This document shows, in pieces, positions 51,629 through 59,634 of a DNA stretch of 64,000 nt (position 1 is the stretch's first letter; every line of letters begins with the position of its first letter). The stretch is taken from positions 496,001 to 560,000 of the forward strand of contig NZ_JACHCR010000001.1 of the NCBI RefSeq assembly GCF_014205845.1, given 5' to 3'. The notes under the pieces are model-generated. The model worked only from the letters and a program-made list of their open reading frames with translations. It had not been told where the DNA came from and ran no database searches. Origin of the DNA: Mucilaginibacter cryoferens (GTDB taxonomy: Bacteria > Bacteroidota > Bacteroidia > Sphingobacteriales > Sphingobacteriaceae). Made by a program: the position numbers and the translations under genes.

Positions 51629-53509
51629 ATGTTAAGAAACCTTTTTAGTTTAATCAGATTCTTTCTGTTCTGGATGTTATTCTTCGCGATAACCCGGTTA
51701 ACGTTCGAATTATACTTTTTGCCCAAACTAAAGGGTGCCGCTTTCGGCGAAATTTTGCAAACCTATTTTTACGGTTTAAGGCTCGATGCTTCGGCAACGG
51801 CCTATATCTGCGCTATTCCGTTATTGGTATTTATTGTAAACTGGTGCATTCCTAAAACGCACGTTAAACCCATCTGGCTTAAAATTTACGTTTGGTTTTG
51901 CCTGTTTTGTATCTCTTTAAATACCGGCCTTAACTTTAACATCTTCCGCGAGTGGGGTACCAAAGTGGTGTTCAGGGTATTTAAATCGCTGTACGATGCA
52001 CCATCCGAAGCCATGGCTTCCTCGGGCTCGTCGCCGGTAACCAGGTGTGTTATTATCTGTTTAATATTGCTGGCATCTGGTGTATTTCTATCGCACAAGA
52101 TCATCGACTATAAATTTAAAAAGCCCCAAATTGAGCCAAGGCTTAAAGCGGTAGCAATCATTTTACTGCTTTTTGCTAATTTACTGCTGATGCGTGGCGG
52201 CTTACAATCCGAACCGATTGACCAAAACTCGGCCTATTTCTCCGACCATGAGTTTTTAAACCAGGCAACCTTAAATACCGAGTGGAACCTGTTTAATAAC
52301 GTGGTAGAAAACCTGAGCCGGCCGCACAACCCTTTTATGTTTATGCAGCCCAATAGCGCCACACAATTGGTGCAGGAGGCCTATAGCGTTAAAGGCGACA
52401 GCACTTTAAAAGTGTTAACTACCGATCATCCCAATGTTGTTATCATCCAGATGGAAAGCTATACGGCAGATGTTATTGAATCATTAGGCGGCGATAAGGG
52501 GGTTGCGCCCAACTTCGAAAAGTTTATTAAAAACGGTATCCTGTTTAATAATATCTACTCATCTGCCGATAGAACGGACAAGGGTATTATCTCTATCATG
52601 AGCGGTTTCCCGGCACAGGCCATCCGCACCATTATTGCCGATACGCTGAAACAGGCTAAGCTACCGGCTATTGCAACTTCGCTTAAAAACGCCGGTTACC
52701 AAACCGCTTACTTTTATGGTGGTAAAAGCAGCTACATGCACTTTAACGTATTTATGAAAAGCCATAGGGTTGATCATATAACCGACGAACAAGCATTTGA
52801 TAAAAGCCAGGTTAAAACGCAATGGGGTGTTTATGATGATGTATTGCTAACCCGCCACCTGCAATATGCCCAACAGCAAAAGCAGCCGTTTTTTACCTAC
52901 CTGCAAACATCAACCAATCACGAGCCTTTTGTGCTGCCGGTAAAAGGCCACTTCCCCGAAGATGACGAGGCCGGGGATGCCAGCAACAAATTCAGGAGTA
53001 CGGCTTATTTTACAGACTCGTGCCTTAACGCTTATTTTGAAGAAGCTAAAAAACAGCCCTGGTATAAAAACACCTTGTTTATTTTAGTGGCCGATCATGG
53101 TCACCGCCTGCCGCATAATGTATCTGAAGCGTATAATCCGGTAAAATACCATATCCCCCTGTTGTTTTTTGGCGATGTAATAAAGCCTGAATATCGCGGC
53201 AAAAAGATCAATAAAATGGGTGGCCAAACAGATATTGCAGCTACCCTGCTTACCCAACTGGGCATCGTTCACCATCAATTTAAGTGGTCTAAAGATCTGC
53301 TTAATGCCAACACAGCCGATTTCGCGTTTTTTAACTGGGATAATGGCTTTTGCTTTATGACACCCCAGCAAGTAGTATCGTACGATAACTCGGGCCGCCG
53401 AATAGTTTATACCGGCAACAAAAATGCCAACGCCAAAGCAACCGATAAGGCATTGCTATATGGCAAAGCTTTTTTACAGGAGGTGTATACGGAGTATATG
53501 GGGTATTAA
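51629..53509 (+). CDS. LTA synthase/sulfatase-family membrane protein
   Basis: 626-aa inner-membrane protein with about five N-terminal TM helices (to about residue 195) and a periplasmic sulfatase/phosphoglycerol-transferase domain. Metal and nucleophile residues are recognisable: Glu in VVIIQMESYTAD, Thr in SSADRTDKGIISIMSG and Asp-His in ILVADHGHRLP. In Gram-negatives such enzymes transfer phosphoglycerol or phosphoethanolamine to glycans or lipids; the substrate is not known here. ATG 51629 is chosen over a TTG lying in the promoter box. Confidence 0.88.
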   Translation: MLRNLFSLIRFFLFWMLFFAITRLTFELYFLPKLKGAAFGEILQTYFYGLRLDASATAYICAIPLLVFIVNWCIPKTHVKPIWLKIYVWFCLFCISLNTGLNFNIFREWGTKVVFRVFKSLYDAPSEAMASSGSSPVTRCVIICLILLASGVFLSHKIIDYKFKKPQIEPRLKAVAIILLLFANLLLMRGGLQSEPIDQNSAYFSDHEFLNQATLNTEWNLFNNVVENLSRPHNPFMFMQPNSATQLVQEAYSVKGDSTLKVLTTDHPNVVIIQMESYTADVIESLGGDKGVAPNFEKFIKNGILFNNIYSSADRTDKGIISIMSGFPAQAIRTIIADTLKQAKLPAIATSLKNAGYQTAYFYGGKSSYMHFNVFMKSHRVDHITDEQAFDKSQVKTQWGVYDDVLLTRHLQYAQQQKQPFFTYLQTSTNHEPFVLPVKGHFPEDDEAGDASNKFRSTAYFTDSCLNAYFEEAKKQPWYKNTLFILVADHGHRLPHNVSEAYNPVKYHIPLLFFGDVIKPEYRGKKINKMGGQTDIAATLLTQLGIVHHQFKWSKDLLNANTADFAFFNWDNGFCFMTPQQVVSYDNSGRRIVYTGNKNANAKATDKALLYGKAFLQEVYTEYMGY

Positions 53510-53519
53510 GGGAATAAAA

Positions 53520-53850
53520 AACTATTGTCATTGCGAGTGACAACCAGGGTTAACCTGGAAAAAACAGTAATGACATCTTAAAAAGACCGTCCTTGCGAGG
53601 AGGTACGACGAAGCAATCCCAAGATTACAGGGCGGATTTGCATAGCGACTCTGTAGCTCGGGGATTGCTTCGTGCCTCGCAATGACGGCGGTGAGGGGTT
53701 TGCGTTTAAAAAATATATGCTGAAAATCAACACTTTACAATCATGTCATTATAAGCGATAGCGTGGCAATCTCGTAGCCAATGCATATCCGCTCTGTAAA
53801 GTCTGCGAATAGATGCTTCGTACCTCAGCATGACAAACTTTTTTAACGTC
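53520..53850. repeat. Composite GCAATCCC repeat array between convergent genes
   Basis: One full palindrome (about 53590-53695) preceded by a GGGTTAACCTGG module and followed by a TGAAAATCAACAC module and a partial unit (53755-53835). No gene. Confidence 0.75.
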
Positions 53851-53905
53851 ATTTTCATTTTAGAGTTCACTGACTTTACTCCTCACAATGATACAGTGTC
53901 CAACT

Positions 53906-54508
53906 TCAATTCAAAGACTTACCCAACTGCTCTACCCACATATTAAACAACCTTGTTTCAAAGGCTACAGCTTTGTTGGCGTGGGTTTCCCAATCGGGAG
54001 AGAATTTGTGGAGCTGGTTCAGCATTTCTTCCAGGTGACCTTCTTCTTCCAGGATGATAGATTTTACGTTTACCTTGCTACCGGCTTCGTCGAGCGCGGT
54101 TTGGTAGATGGGGTAAAGTTCATCGGCACGTACTTCAATAGCGTAGGTTACCAGCAGGTAGGCAGCAAAACGAAGTTCGGCACCGGTAAGGTTTAACTCG
54201 TTTTTGAGGTAACGGCAGCAATCAATATCCAGCTGATTTAAATAGTATTTACTTGAGGCTGGGGCCAGCAGGTATTCGGCGGCGTAGGTTGGCAGCTCTA
54301 TCCCCGTTTTTTCCAGTTGTTTTTTGAGATAGAAGGCATGGCGATGCTCTTCGGCGGCATGCTTCAGAATAATGTAGGTAACCGTTAGCGGGTCTTCACT
54401 TGCCGAAATTTTGCGGGCGCCTGTATTTTCCATCAACGACAGGGTGTTTAACCAGCGTGAATGTAATTCGTTATCGGCTATAATTTGAGGTAAAAGCTTG
54501 TTTAACAT
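53906..54508 (-). CDS. Ferritin-like diiron protein (MiaE-like fold)
   Basis: 200-aa all-helical protein with spaced carboxylate and His ligands of a diiron four-helix bundle: Glu27 (LMENTGARK), Glu54/His57 (AAEEHRH), Glu125 (YAIEVRADE) and Glu155/His158 (EEEGHLEE). This resembles ferritin-like oxygenases, including tRNA hydroxylase MiaE and small metazoan-type relatives, but the substrate cannot be deduced. It ends the bioA cluster, starting 1 bp after bioA's stop. Confidence 0.7.
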   Translation of the reverse strand: MLNKLLPQIIADNELHSRWLNTLSLMENTGARKISASEDPLTVTYIILKHAAEEHRHAFYLKKQLEKTGIELPTYAAEYLLAPASSKYYLNQLDIDCCRYLKNELNLTGAELRFAAYLLVTYAIEVRADELYPIYQTALDEAGSKVNVKSIILEEEGHLEEMLNQLHKFSPDWETHANKAVAFETRLFNMWVEQLGKSLN

Positions 54509-54509
54509 A

Positions 54510-55775
54510 TTATATATCTTGTAAGGCCTGCTCTATTTTGCTGTAAACATACTGTAGTTCATTATCAGTAATGCAATACGGGGGTAAAATGTAAATTACA
54601 TTACCCAGGGGGCGCAGTATAATGCCGGCTGCTAAAAAGTAATGGTATAATTTATCGCGAAGCGAACTGAAATATGATGTATTATCGCCCGTTTCCCATT
54701 CCATGGCCAAAATGGTACCGGTTTGCCTTATGGTTTTTATTTTAGGGTGATGCTTAAGTTTTTGGGCAAAAGCAGCGTGCGATGCTACAATGCGTTGCAT
54801 ATTGGCGGCTGTTTCGGGTTGTTCAAACAGATCTAAACTTGCCAGTGCCGAGGCGCATGCTATCGGATTAGCCGTAAACGAATGCCCGTGAAAGAGGGTT
54901 TTCAGCCTGTCGTCGGATAAAAACGCGTCGTAGATCTGTTGGGTACAGGTGGTGAGGCCAAGGGCCATGGTGCCGCCGGTTAGTCCTTTAGAAAAACACA
55001 TAATATCGGGCTGTACCTGCACATAATTGCAGGCAAATGGTTTACCTGTGCGGCCAAACCCGGTGAAGATCTCGTCGTCTATCATCAGCACACCTTCCTG
55101 TTTGCAGTGCGCCATCAACTCGTTCAGGTATTCGGCCTCATACATCAGCATGCCGGCAGAGCCCTGTACCAATGGCTCAAAAATGAAACAGGCTAATTCA
55201 GATTTGAGATTTGAGATTTGAGATTTGAGACTTTGGATGTTATCCTGGTTAGGTGTATCAATAAACTCTACTTCAAACAATAAACTATCAAACGCTTTGG
55301 TAAACGCGCTGCGGCCGCTTACGGCCATGGCACCAAAGGTATCGCCGTGGTAGGCGTTGTTAAAAGCTACTATTTTGGTACGCTGATTGCCTTTGTTGAG
55401 CCAGTATTGCAGGCACATTTTTATGGCTACCTCTATGGCAGTAGAGCCATTATCAGAGTAAAACGCTTTTTGCTGATTGTTTGGCAAAATAGCCAAAAGG
55501 CGTTCGGCCAGTTCAACGGCACCTTCATGGGTAAAGCCGGCGAAGATCACATGCTCCAGCTTTTGCAATTGTTCGGCTACTTTTTTGGCGATGTAGGGAT
55601 GCGCGTGCCCGTGTATGTTTACCCACCAGGATGATACCGCATCTATATACTGTTTGCCATCTTCATCAAACAGCAGTGCCCCCTCTCCCCTTACTATAGG
55701 TATAGGCGGGGCAGCGGTTTTCATTTGGGTATAGGGGTGCCATATTACTTTAAGGTCTCGTTCGGTAAGATTCAT
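54510..55775 (-). CDS. bioA: Adenosylmethionine--8-amino-7-oxononanoate aminotransferase
   Basis: 421-aa class III PLP aminotransferase of biotin synthesis, converting KAPA to DAPA. Signatures are the N-terminal VIWHPYTQMKT, DAVSSWWVNIHGHAHP, FYSDNGSTAIEVAIKM, FNNAYHGDTFGAMAVSG and the PLP Lys in CFSKGLTGGTMALGLT. Other bio genes are absent from the window. A 7-bp microsatellite lies within the gene at codons about 183-192. It overlaps the upstream Nudix gene by 4 bp. Confidence 0.95.
   Translation of the reverse strand: MNLTERDLKVIWHPYTQMKTAAPPIPIVRGEGALLFDEDGKQYIDAVSSWWVNIHGHAHPYIAKKVAEQLQKLEHVIFAGFTHEGAVELAERLLAILPNNQQKAFYSDNGSTAIEVAIKMCLQYWLNKGNQRTKIVAFNNAYHGDTFGAMAVSGRSAFTKAFDSLLFEVEFIDTPNQDNIQSLKSQISNLKSELACFIFEPLVQGSAGMLMYEAEYLNELMAHCKQEGVLMIDDEIFTGFGRTGKPFACNYVQVQPDIMCFSKGLTGGTMALGLTTCTQQIYDAFLSDDRLKTLFHGHSFTANPIACASALASLDLFEQPETAANMQRIVASHAAFAQKLKHHPKIKTIRQTGTILAMEWETGDNTSYFSSLRDKLYHYFLAAGIILRPLGNVIYILPPYCITDNELQYVYSKIEQALQDI
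55201..55228. repeat. (GATTTGA)x4 microsatellite inside bioA
   Basis: Four perfect 7-bp units, followed by a partial GA. They encode LKSQISNLKSE on the bioA strand. The unit length is not a multiple of three. Confidence 0.95.
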
Positions 55776-56212
55776 AGCTCGTTTTGTAAAAGTTCAACTA
55801 CCCGTTTATCTGTAGGGAAGGTAAAATCGGCAATACTGAGGGCAGTTAAATTTACCCATCTGAAAGATTGCAGCACTTCGCCCTCGCCGTCGAAATCAAA
55901 GGCTATGGTTTTGGTATTTAAATTTAGCGGACTAATGCTCCTCACCAAATAGTAAACGCTGATGACCTGCGAATCGTTAAACGCCGATTTTACAAAAAAA
56001 TCTGTTGTATAAAAATGGCCCACAACTTCAATCTCCAGGCTGCACTCCTCCATAAATTCGCGTTTCAGGCCGTCAATCAGGCCTTCGCCCAATTCCAAAC
56101 CACCACCCGGAAACTTGGTAAACTGCATCCCATATTCCTGTTCATCGCTTATCAGCAACTCATCATTATCATTTAGCAGCAGGCCGTAAACTCTTACATT
56201 AAAATGCGCCAT
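55772..56212 (-). CDS. Nudix hydrolase
   Basis: 146-aa Nudix-family hydrolase with the Nudix box GLELGEGLIDGLKREF-MEE (about residues 38-56), which binds Mg and cleaves nucleoside-diphosphate-X substrates. It begins MAHFNVRVYGLLLNDNDELL. The substrate is unknown. It is translationally coupled to both neighbours: its ATG overlaps the CDF gene stop by one base, and its end overlaps bioA by four. Confidence 0.9.
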   Translation of the reverse strand: MAHFNVRVYGLLLNDNDELLISDEQEYGMQFTKFPGGGLELGEGLIDGLKREFMEECSLEIEVVGHFYTTDFFVKSAFNDSQVISVYYLVRSISPLNLNTKTIAFDFDGEGEVLQSFRWVNLTALSIADFTFPTDKRVVELLQNEL

Positions 56213-57186
56213 TATTCAAAGTGTTTTTTATTGCGTACAACAATATCCATTGTCCATTCAATGGTTTCTGTCTGGGCTTCTGAGCGTATCGGGCAATCTG
56301 GCATGCTGCAATAGTGGCAGCAGTTGGGTAAACACGGGTCGGTATGGATAAACAACTCGGTTTTTACACCAAATTCATGGTTAATCATTTTATCAACCAA
56401 CGATACCTCGTTATGCACAGTTGTAAGATCGAAATAGCTGGGTAGCGTTAAGTGGCAATCAATGTGCAGCTCGGTACCGTATTTTTGGGCACGCAGGTTG
56501 TGTACGTCTATCCAGGCTTCGCGGCGCCTATCACCCAAAACTTTAATAATATCCGTCACCACCTGAAAATCGGCCTCATCCATTAAGCCGCCAACCGATT
56601 TACGTACCAGTTTATAACTGCTGTATATAATATAGATGGCCACCAATATAGATAAGGCACTATCCAGCCATAAAATATTGGTAAACCTAATAAGCGTTAA
56701 ACCTACTACCAAACCAATGCTGGTTACCATATCGGCAATCAGGTGGCGGCCATCGGCATCAAGCGTCATCGATTTAAGCGATCTCCCCTTTTGTATCATA
56801 TAATAACCCAGGCAGCCGTTTATAATTCCCGTGGCGCCAATAATGGCAGCACCGGTAAGCAAATCATGAATAGCGTTGGGATAAAATATACTGTAGGTTG
56901 ATTTAATGATAATGATGATACCGGCTATACCTATAAGCGATCCCTCAATAAAAACAGAAAAGTACTCCACTTTGCCATGGCCGTAAGGATGGTTCTCGTC
57001 CCGGGGCTGCGCCGCCAGGTAAATACTGAAGAAGGCAAAGGAACTGGCTATTACGTTTACAATGCTTTCGGCAGCATCGGTGAGTACAAAATTGGAGGCA
57101 GTTAAAAAATAGGCTCCAAACTTCGCCATCATCAACACTATACCCGTTATCAGCGAAATTAATATGATCCTTTTTTGTTCCCTCAA
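56212..57186 (-). CDS. Cation diffusion facilitator (CDF) metal transporter
   Basis: 324-aa inner-membrane exporter for Zn, Co, Fe or similar divalent cations. Six TM helices are visible, with site residues in VLTDAAESIVNV (TM2) and HLIADMVTS (TM5), and the family loop HPYGHGKVEYFS. A cytoplasmic C-terminal domain ends in an extra Cys/His-rich stretch CLPNCCHYCSMPDCP, which may sense or bind metal. The start is TTG 57186, 19 bp after a TAAATTTG box (57206-57213, minus). First gene of the CDF-Nudix-bioA-diiron operon. Confidence 0.9.
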   Translation of the reverse strand: MREQKRIILISLITGIVLMMAKFGAYFLTASNFVLTDAAESIVNVIASSFAFFSIYLAAQPRDENHPYGHGKVEYFSVFIEGSLIGIAGIIIIIKSTYSIFYPNAIHDLLTGAAIIGATGIINGCLGYYMIQKGRSLKSMTLDADGRHLIADMVTSIGLVVGLTLIRFTNILWLDSALSILVAIYIIYSSYKLVRKSVGGLMDEADFQVVTDIIKVLGDRRREAWIDVHNLRAQKYGTELHIDCHLTLPSYFDLTTVHNEVSLVDKMINHEFGVKTELFIHTDPCLPNCCHYCSMPDCPIRSEAQTETIEWTMDIVVRNKKHFE

Positions 57187-57205
57187 AGCAATTTGGATTA
57201 GGCCG

Positions 57206-57213
57206 CAAATTTA
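57206..57213 (-). promoter_or_regulatory. -7 box TAAATTTG of the CDF-bioA operon
   Basis: Perfect TAnnTTTG on the minus strand, 19 bp before the TTG start. Confidence 0.6.
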
Positions 57214-57249
57214 TAAATAACAACCGTAAGTAGCAGTAAAGTTATTTTC

Positions 57250-57257
57250 TATATTTG
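57250..57257 (+). promoter_or_regulatory. -7 box TATATTTG of aspartate aminotransferase gene
   Basis: Perfect TAnnTTTG, 19 bp before the ATG at 57277, divergent from the CDF promoter. Confidence 0.65.
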
Positions 57258-57276
57258 CCGCGATAACACAATTTAT

Positions 57277-58470
57277 ATGAGCGCATTAAGTAACCGGATA
57301 AATAACCTATCCGAATCAGCAACAATTAAGATGGCCAAATTGGGCCGTGAACTTGCCGCAAAAGGCGTGGATGTGATCAGCTTAAGCTTTGGCGAGCCTG
57401 ATTTTCATACCCCTGAACACATAAAGGATGCAGCCAAGCAGGCTATGGATAACAATTTTACCTACTACACACCGGTAGCAGGCTATCCGGAACTGCGCAA
57501 GGCTGTTGTTGCCAAGCTGAAGAACGAGAATAACCTTGATTATGATTTTAGCCAGATAGTTGTTTCTACAGGTGCCAAACAGGCCATTGCCAACGCGGTA
57601 CTTTGCCTGGTTAACCCCGGCGAAGAAGTAATTATCCCTACCCCTTACTGGGTATCGTACAGCGAGGTAGTTAAACTGGCCGATGGTGTAAGCGTTTTTA
57701 TTAATGCCCCGGTTGAACAGGATTTTAAAATTACCCCGGCACAATTAGAAGCAGCCATTACTCCAAAAACTAAATTGTTTATGTTCTCATCGCCTTGTAA
57801 CCCTACAGGTAGTGTTTACAGTAAAGATGAATTGGAAGGCCTGGCCAAAGTATTTGAAAAACACCCTCATGTATACATCATGAGCGACGAGATATATGAG
57901 CACATCAACTATGTTGATAAACACGAATCAATAGCCCAGTTTGACTATATTAAAGATCGCGTGGTGATCATCAACGGCTGGTCTAAAGCATTTGCCATGA
58001 CTGGTTGGAGAATTGGTTACACAGCATCAAACAAAGAGATTGCCACTGCCTGCGATAAAATGCAGGGACAGGTTACCTCTGGTACCTGCTCTATTACCCA
58101 ACGTGCCGGTGTTGCCGCTTACGAAGGTGGTTTAGAAAGTGTATTGGAAATGCGTGCCGCATTTAAAAAACGCCGTGATATTGTTTACAAATTATTAAGC
58201 GAAATTAACGGCTTAAAAGTAAACCTGCCCGATGGCGCTTTCTATTTCTTCCCGAAGGTAACTTCGTTTTTTGGCAAAAGCTATAATGGCAAAACCATTA
58301 AAGATGCCGATGAGCTGAGCATTTACCTGCTAGAAGAAGCCCACGTGGCAACCGTAGGTGGCGATTCTTTTGGCGATCCTACAGCTATACGTTTATCATA
58401 CGCTGCGGCCGAAGATAAACTGATTGAAGCAGTAAGAAGGATCAAAGAAGCGCTGGGGAAACTGGTATAA
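57277..58470 (+). CDS. Class I/II pyridoxal-phosphate aminotransferase (aspartate aminotransferase-type)
   Basis: 397-aa fold-type I aminotransferase of the AAT-Ib subgroup. It has ISLSFGEPDFHTPEHIKDAA, STGAKQAIANAVLCLVNPGE, SSPCNPTGSVYS (PLP-contacting Asn), MSDEIYEHI and the PLP Lys in INGWSKAFAMTGWRIGY with the substrate-binding Arg at the end. Probable reaction: aspartate plus 2-oxoglutarate transamination, though subgroup members can use other amino or keto acids. Monocistronic with its own promoter. Confidence 0.92.
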   Translation: MSALSNRINNLSESATIKMAKLGRELAAKGVDVISLSFGEPDFHTPEHIKDAAKQAMDNNFTYYTPVAGYPELRKAVVAKLKNENNLDYDFSQIVVSTGAKQAIANAVLCLVNPGEEVIIPTPYWVSYSEVVKLADGVSVFINAPVEQDFKITPAQLEAAITPKTKLFMFSSPCNPTGSVYSKDELEGLAKVFEKHPHVYIMSDEIYEHINYVDKHESIAQFDYIKDRVVIINGWSKAFAMTGWRIGYTASNKEIATACDKMQGQVTSGTCSITQRAGVAAYEGGLESVLEMRAAFKKRRDIVYKLLSEINGLKVNLPDGAFYFFPKVTSFFGKSYNGKTIKDADELSIYLLEEAHVATVGGDSFGDPTAIRLSYAAAEDKLIEAVRRIKEALGKLV

Positions 58471-58537
58471 AAGATTAATTTGAAGATTTGAGAATTTGAA
58501 GATTTGAAAATGAGATAATAAACCATTTGAAAATCAA

Positions 58538-58582
58538 AAATCCTGTTAATCTGATAAATCTCTTTAATCCCGGTTCAGATAA
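58538..58582. repeat. AATCCTGT..CCCGGTTCAGA dispersed repeat, copy 2
   Basis: Counterpart of 47572-47616. Just upstream (58483-58510) lies degenerate GAAGATTTGA repetition resembling the microsatellite in bioA. Confidence 0.65.
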
Positions 58583-58591
58583 TAACCAACA

Positions 58592-58620
58592 AAGCCCCTC
58601 ATCATCACGACGAGGGGCTT
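58592..58620. terminator. Hairpin between convergent genes
   Basis: AAGCCCCTC (58592-58600) and GAGGGGCTT (58612-58620) with an 11-nt loop. No strong T run on either strand, but the position between convergent genes fits a shared terminator. Confidence 0.6.
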
Positions 58621-58646
58621 AGTTATTATATTAGTGTTGGGTGTTT

Positions 58647-59222
58647 TTACAAACCAAAACCGTAGGCTATACGTAAACCTACTGTACCATAGCTTCCGCT
58701 ATTGCCGCCAGAGAAGTTTTCATAACGGGCACCAATGTCCCATGATTTGGTTGCATAACCTAAACCAGGCGCAAGAATCAATTTGGTACTTTTATCCTCT
58801 CCTGCTATAGGTTCGTGCACTTCAAAACCGGCACCTGCTTCACCCGAGAAGTAAAAACCATCGGCAACAAAAGCTTTAATACCTGCTTTAACAGGCACTA
58901 TACCAAGTGATCTGCCTTTAAAAGATGTTGTAGCAGTACCAGTTGGGGTAGTTACTGATTCTGATACCGTTTTTCCAAAAAAGTTATAATAACCAGAGGT
59001 AAGCGTTAAAGCTACGTTTTTGTTAACACCATATTGCAAACGGGCAGTACCGCCCAAGCCAACATTAGAACCATCGTGAAGATTGCCAACCGGCAATAAA
59101 CCTTCAACACCTACGCCAAAGCGAAGTGAATTGGCCGGTGTAGTTTGGGCTTTAACATTTGTTCCGATAAATATAGCTACTGCTGTAAAAGCACCGGCTA
59201 TAACTTTAGTCATTGTTTTCAT
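58647..59222 (-). CDS. Outer-membrane beta-barrel protein
   Basis: 191-aa exported protein. The signal peptide MKTMTKVIAGAFTAVAIFIG ends before QTTPANSLRFGVGVEGLLPV. The mature part is alternating Gly/aromatic beta strands (LTLTSGYYNFFGKTVS, YFSGEAGAGFEVHEPI) with a terminal GTVGLRIAYGFGL ending in hydrophobic residues, typical of small outer-membrane barrels. The start is chosen for the signal peptide; a longer frame adds 40 unlikely residues. Confidence 0.8.
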   Translation of the reverse strand: MKTMTKVIAGAFTAVAIFIGTNVKAQTTPANSLRFGVGVEGLLPVGNLHDGSNVGLGGTARLQYGVNKNVALTLTSGYYNFFGKTVSESVTTPTGTATTSFKGRSLGIVPVKAGIKAFVADGFYFSGEAGAGFEVHEPIAGEDKSTKLILAPGLGYATKSWDIGARYENFSGGNSGSYGTVGLRIAYGFGL

Positions 59223-59585
59223 AATTGTAATTTTTAGTAAATAGTCCGCGGTTTTTATTGCCGCGTTGATACCCCTTTTACAAATACTTTGCCATTTTAG
59301 CCCTTTTTGATGCTTGTGATATTGGCATGACAGTTTAAACACCCTGTTTTATGACAGGTATGTTAAGTTAATTTTTTGCTTAAATATTGATAATCAATAC
59401 GCTATTTTGCCCTAAACCCACATTAATACATCAAATTAAGAAAGTAATTTAACATGAAATTAACGTACAGAAAAACCGAACCAAGATGTAGTAAGCAGTG
59501 TATGCAATTGACTAATTATGTTTGATTTCGCCTAAAATCGACTTAAAACCTCTGCTTAAAATTGGTTTACACGGCTGCCAGAACC
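59223..59585. other. Gap upstream of the outer-membrane protein gene
   Basis: Contains a CGCGG..CCGCG hairpin about 30 bp upstream of the gene's ATG, in its probable 5' leader. Otherwise no gene or repeat is recognised. Confidence 0.4.
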
Positions 59586-59617
59586 AAAAAAAGAGAAGTT
59601 TTCGCTTCTCTTTTTTT
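59586..59617 (-). terminator. Intrinsic terminator of the RND operon
   Basis: AAAAAAAGAGAAG (59586-59598) and CTTCTCTTTTTTT (59605-59617) with a 6-nt loop, 17 bp past the RND gene stop. It works in either direction. Confidence 0.88.
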
Positions 59618-59634
59618 GTTTTTATGAACAGATA

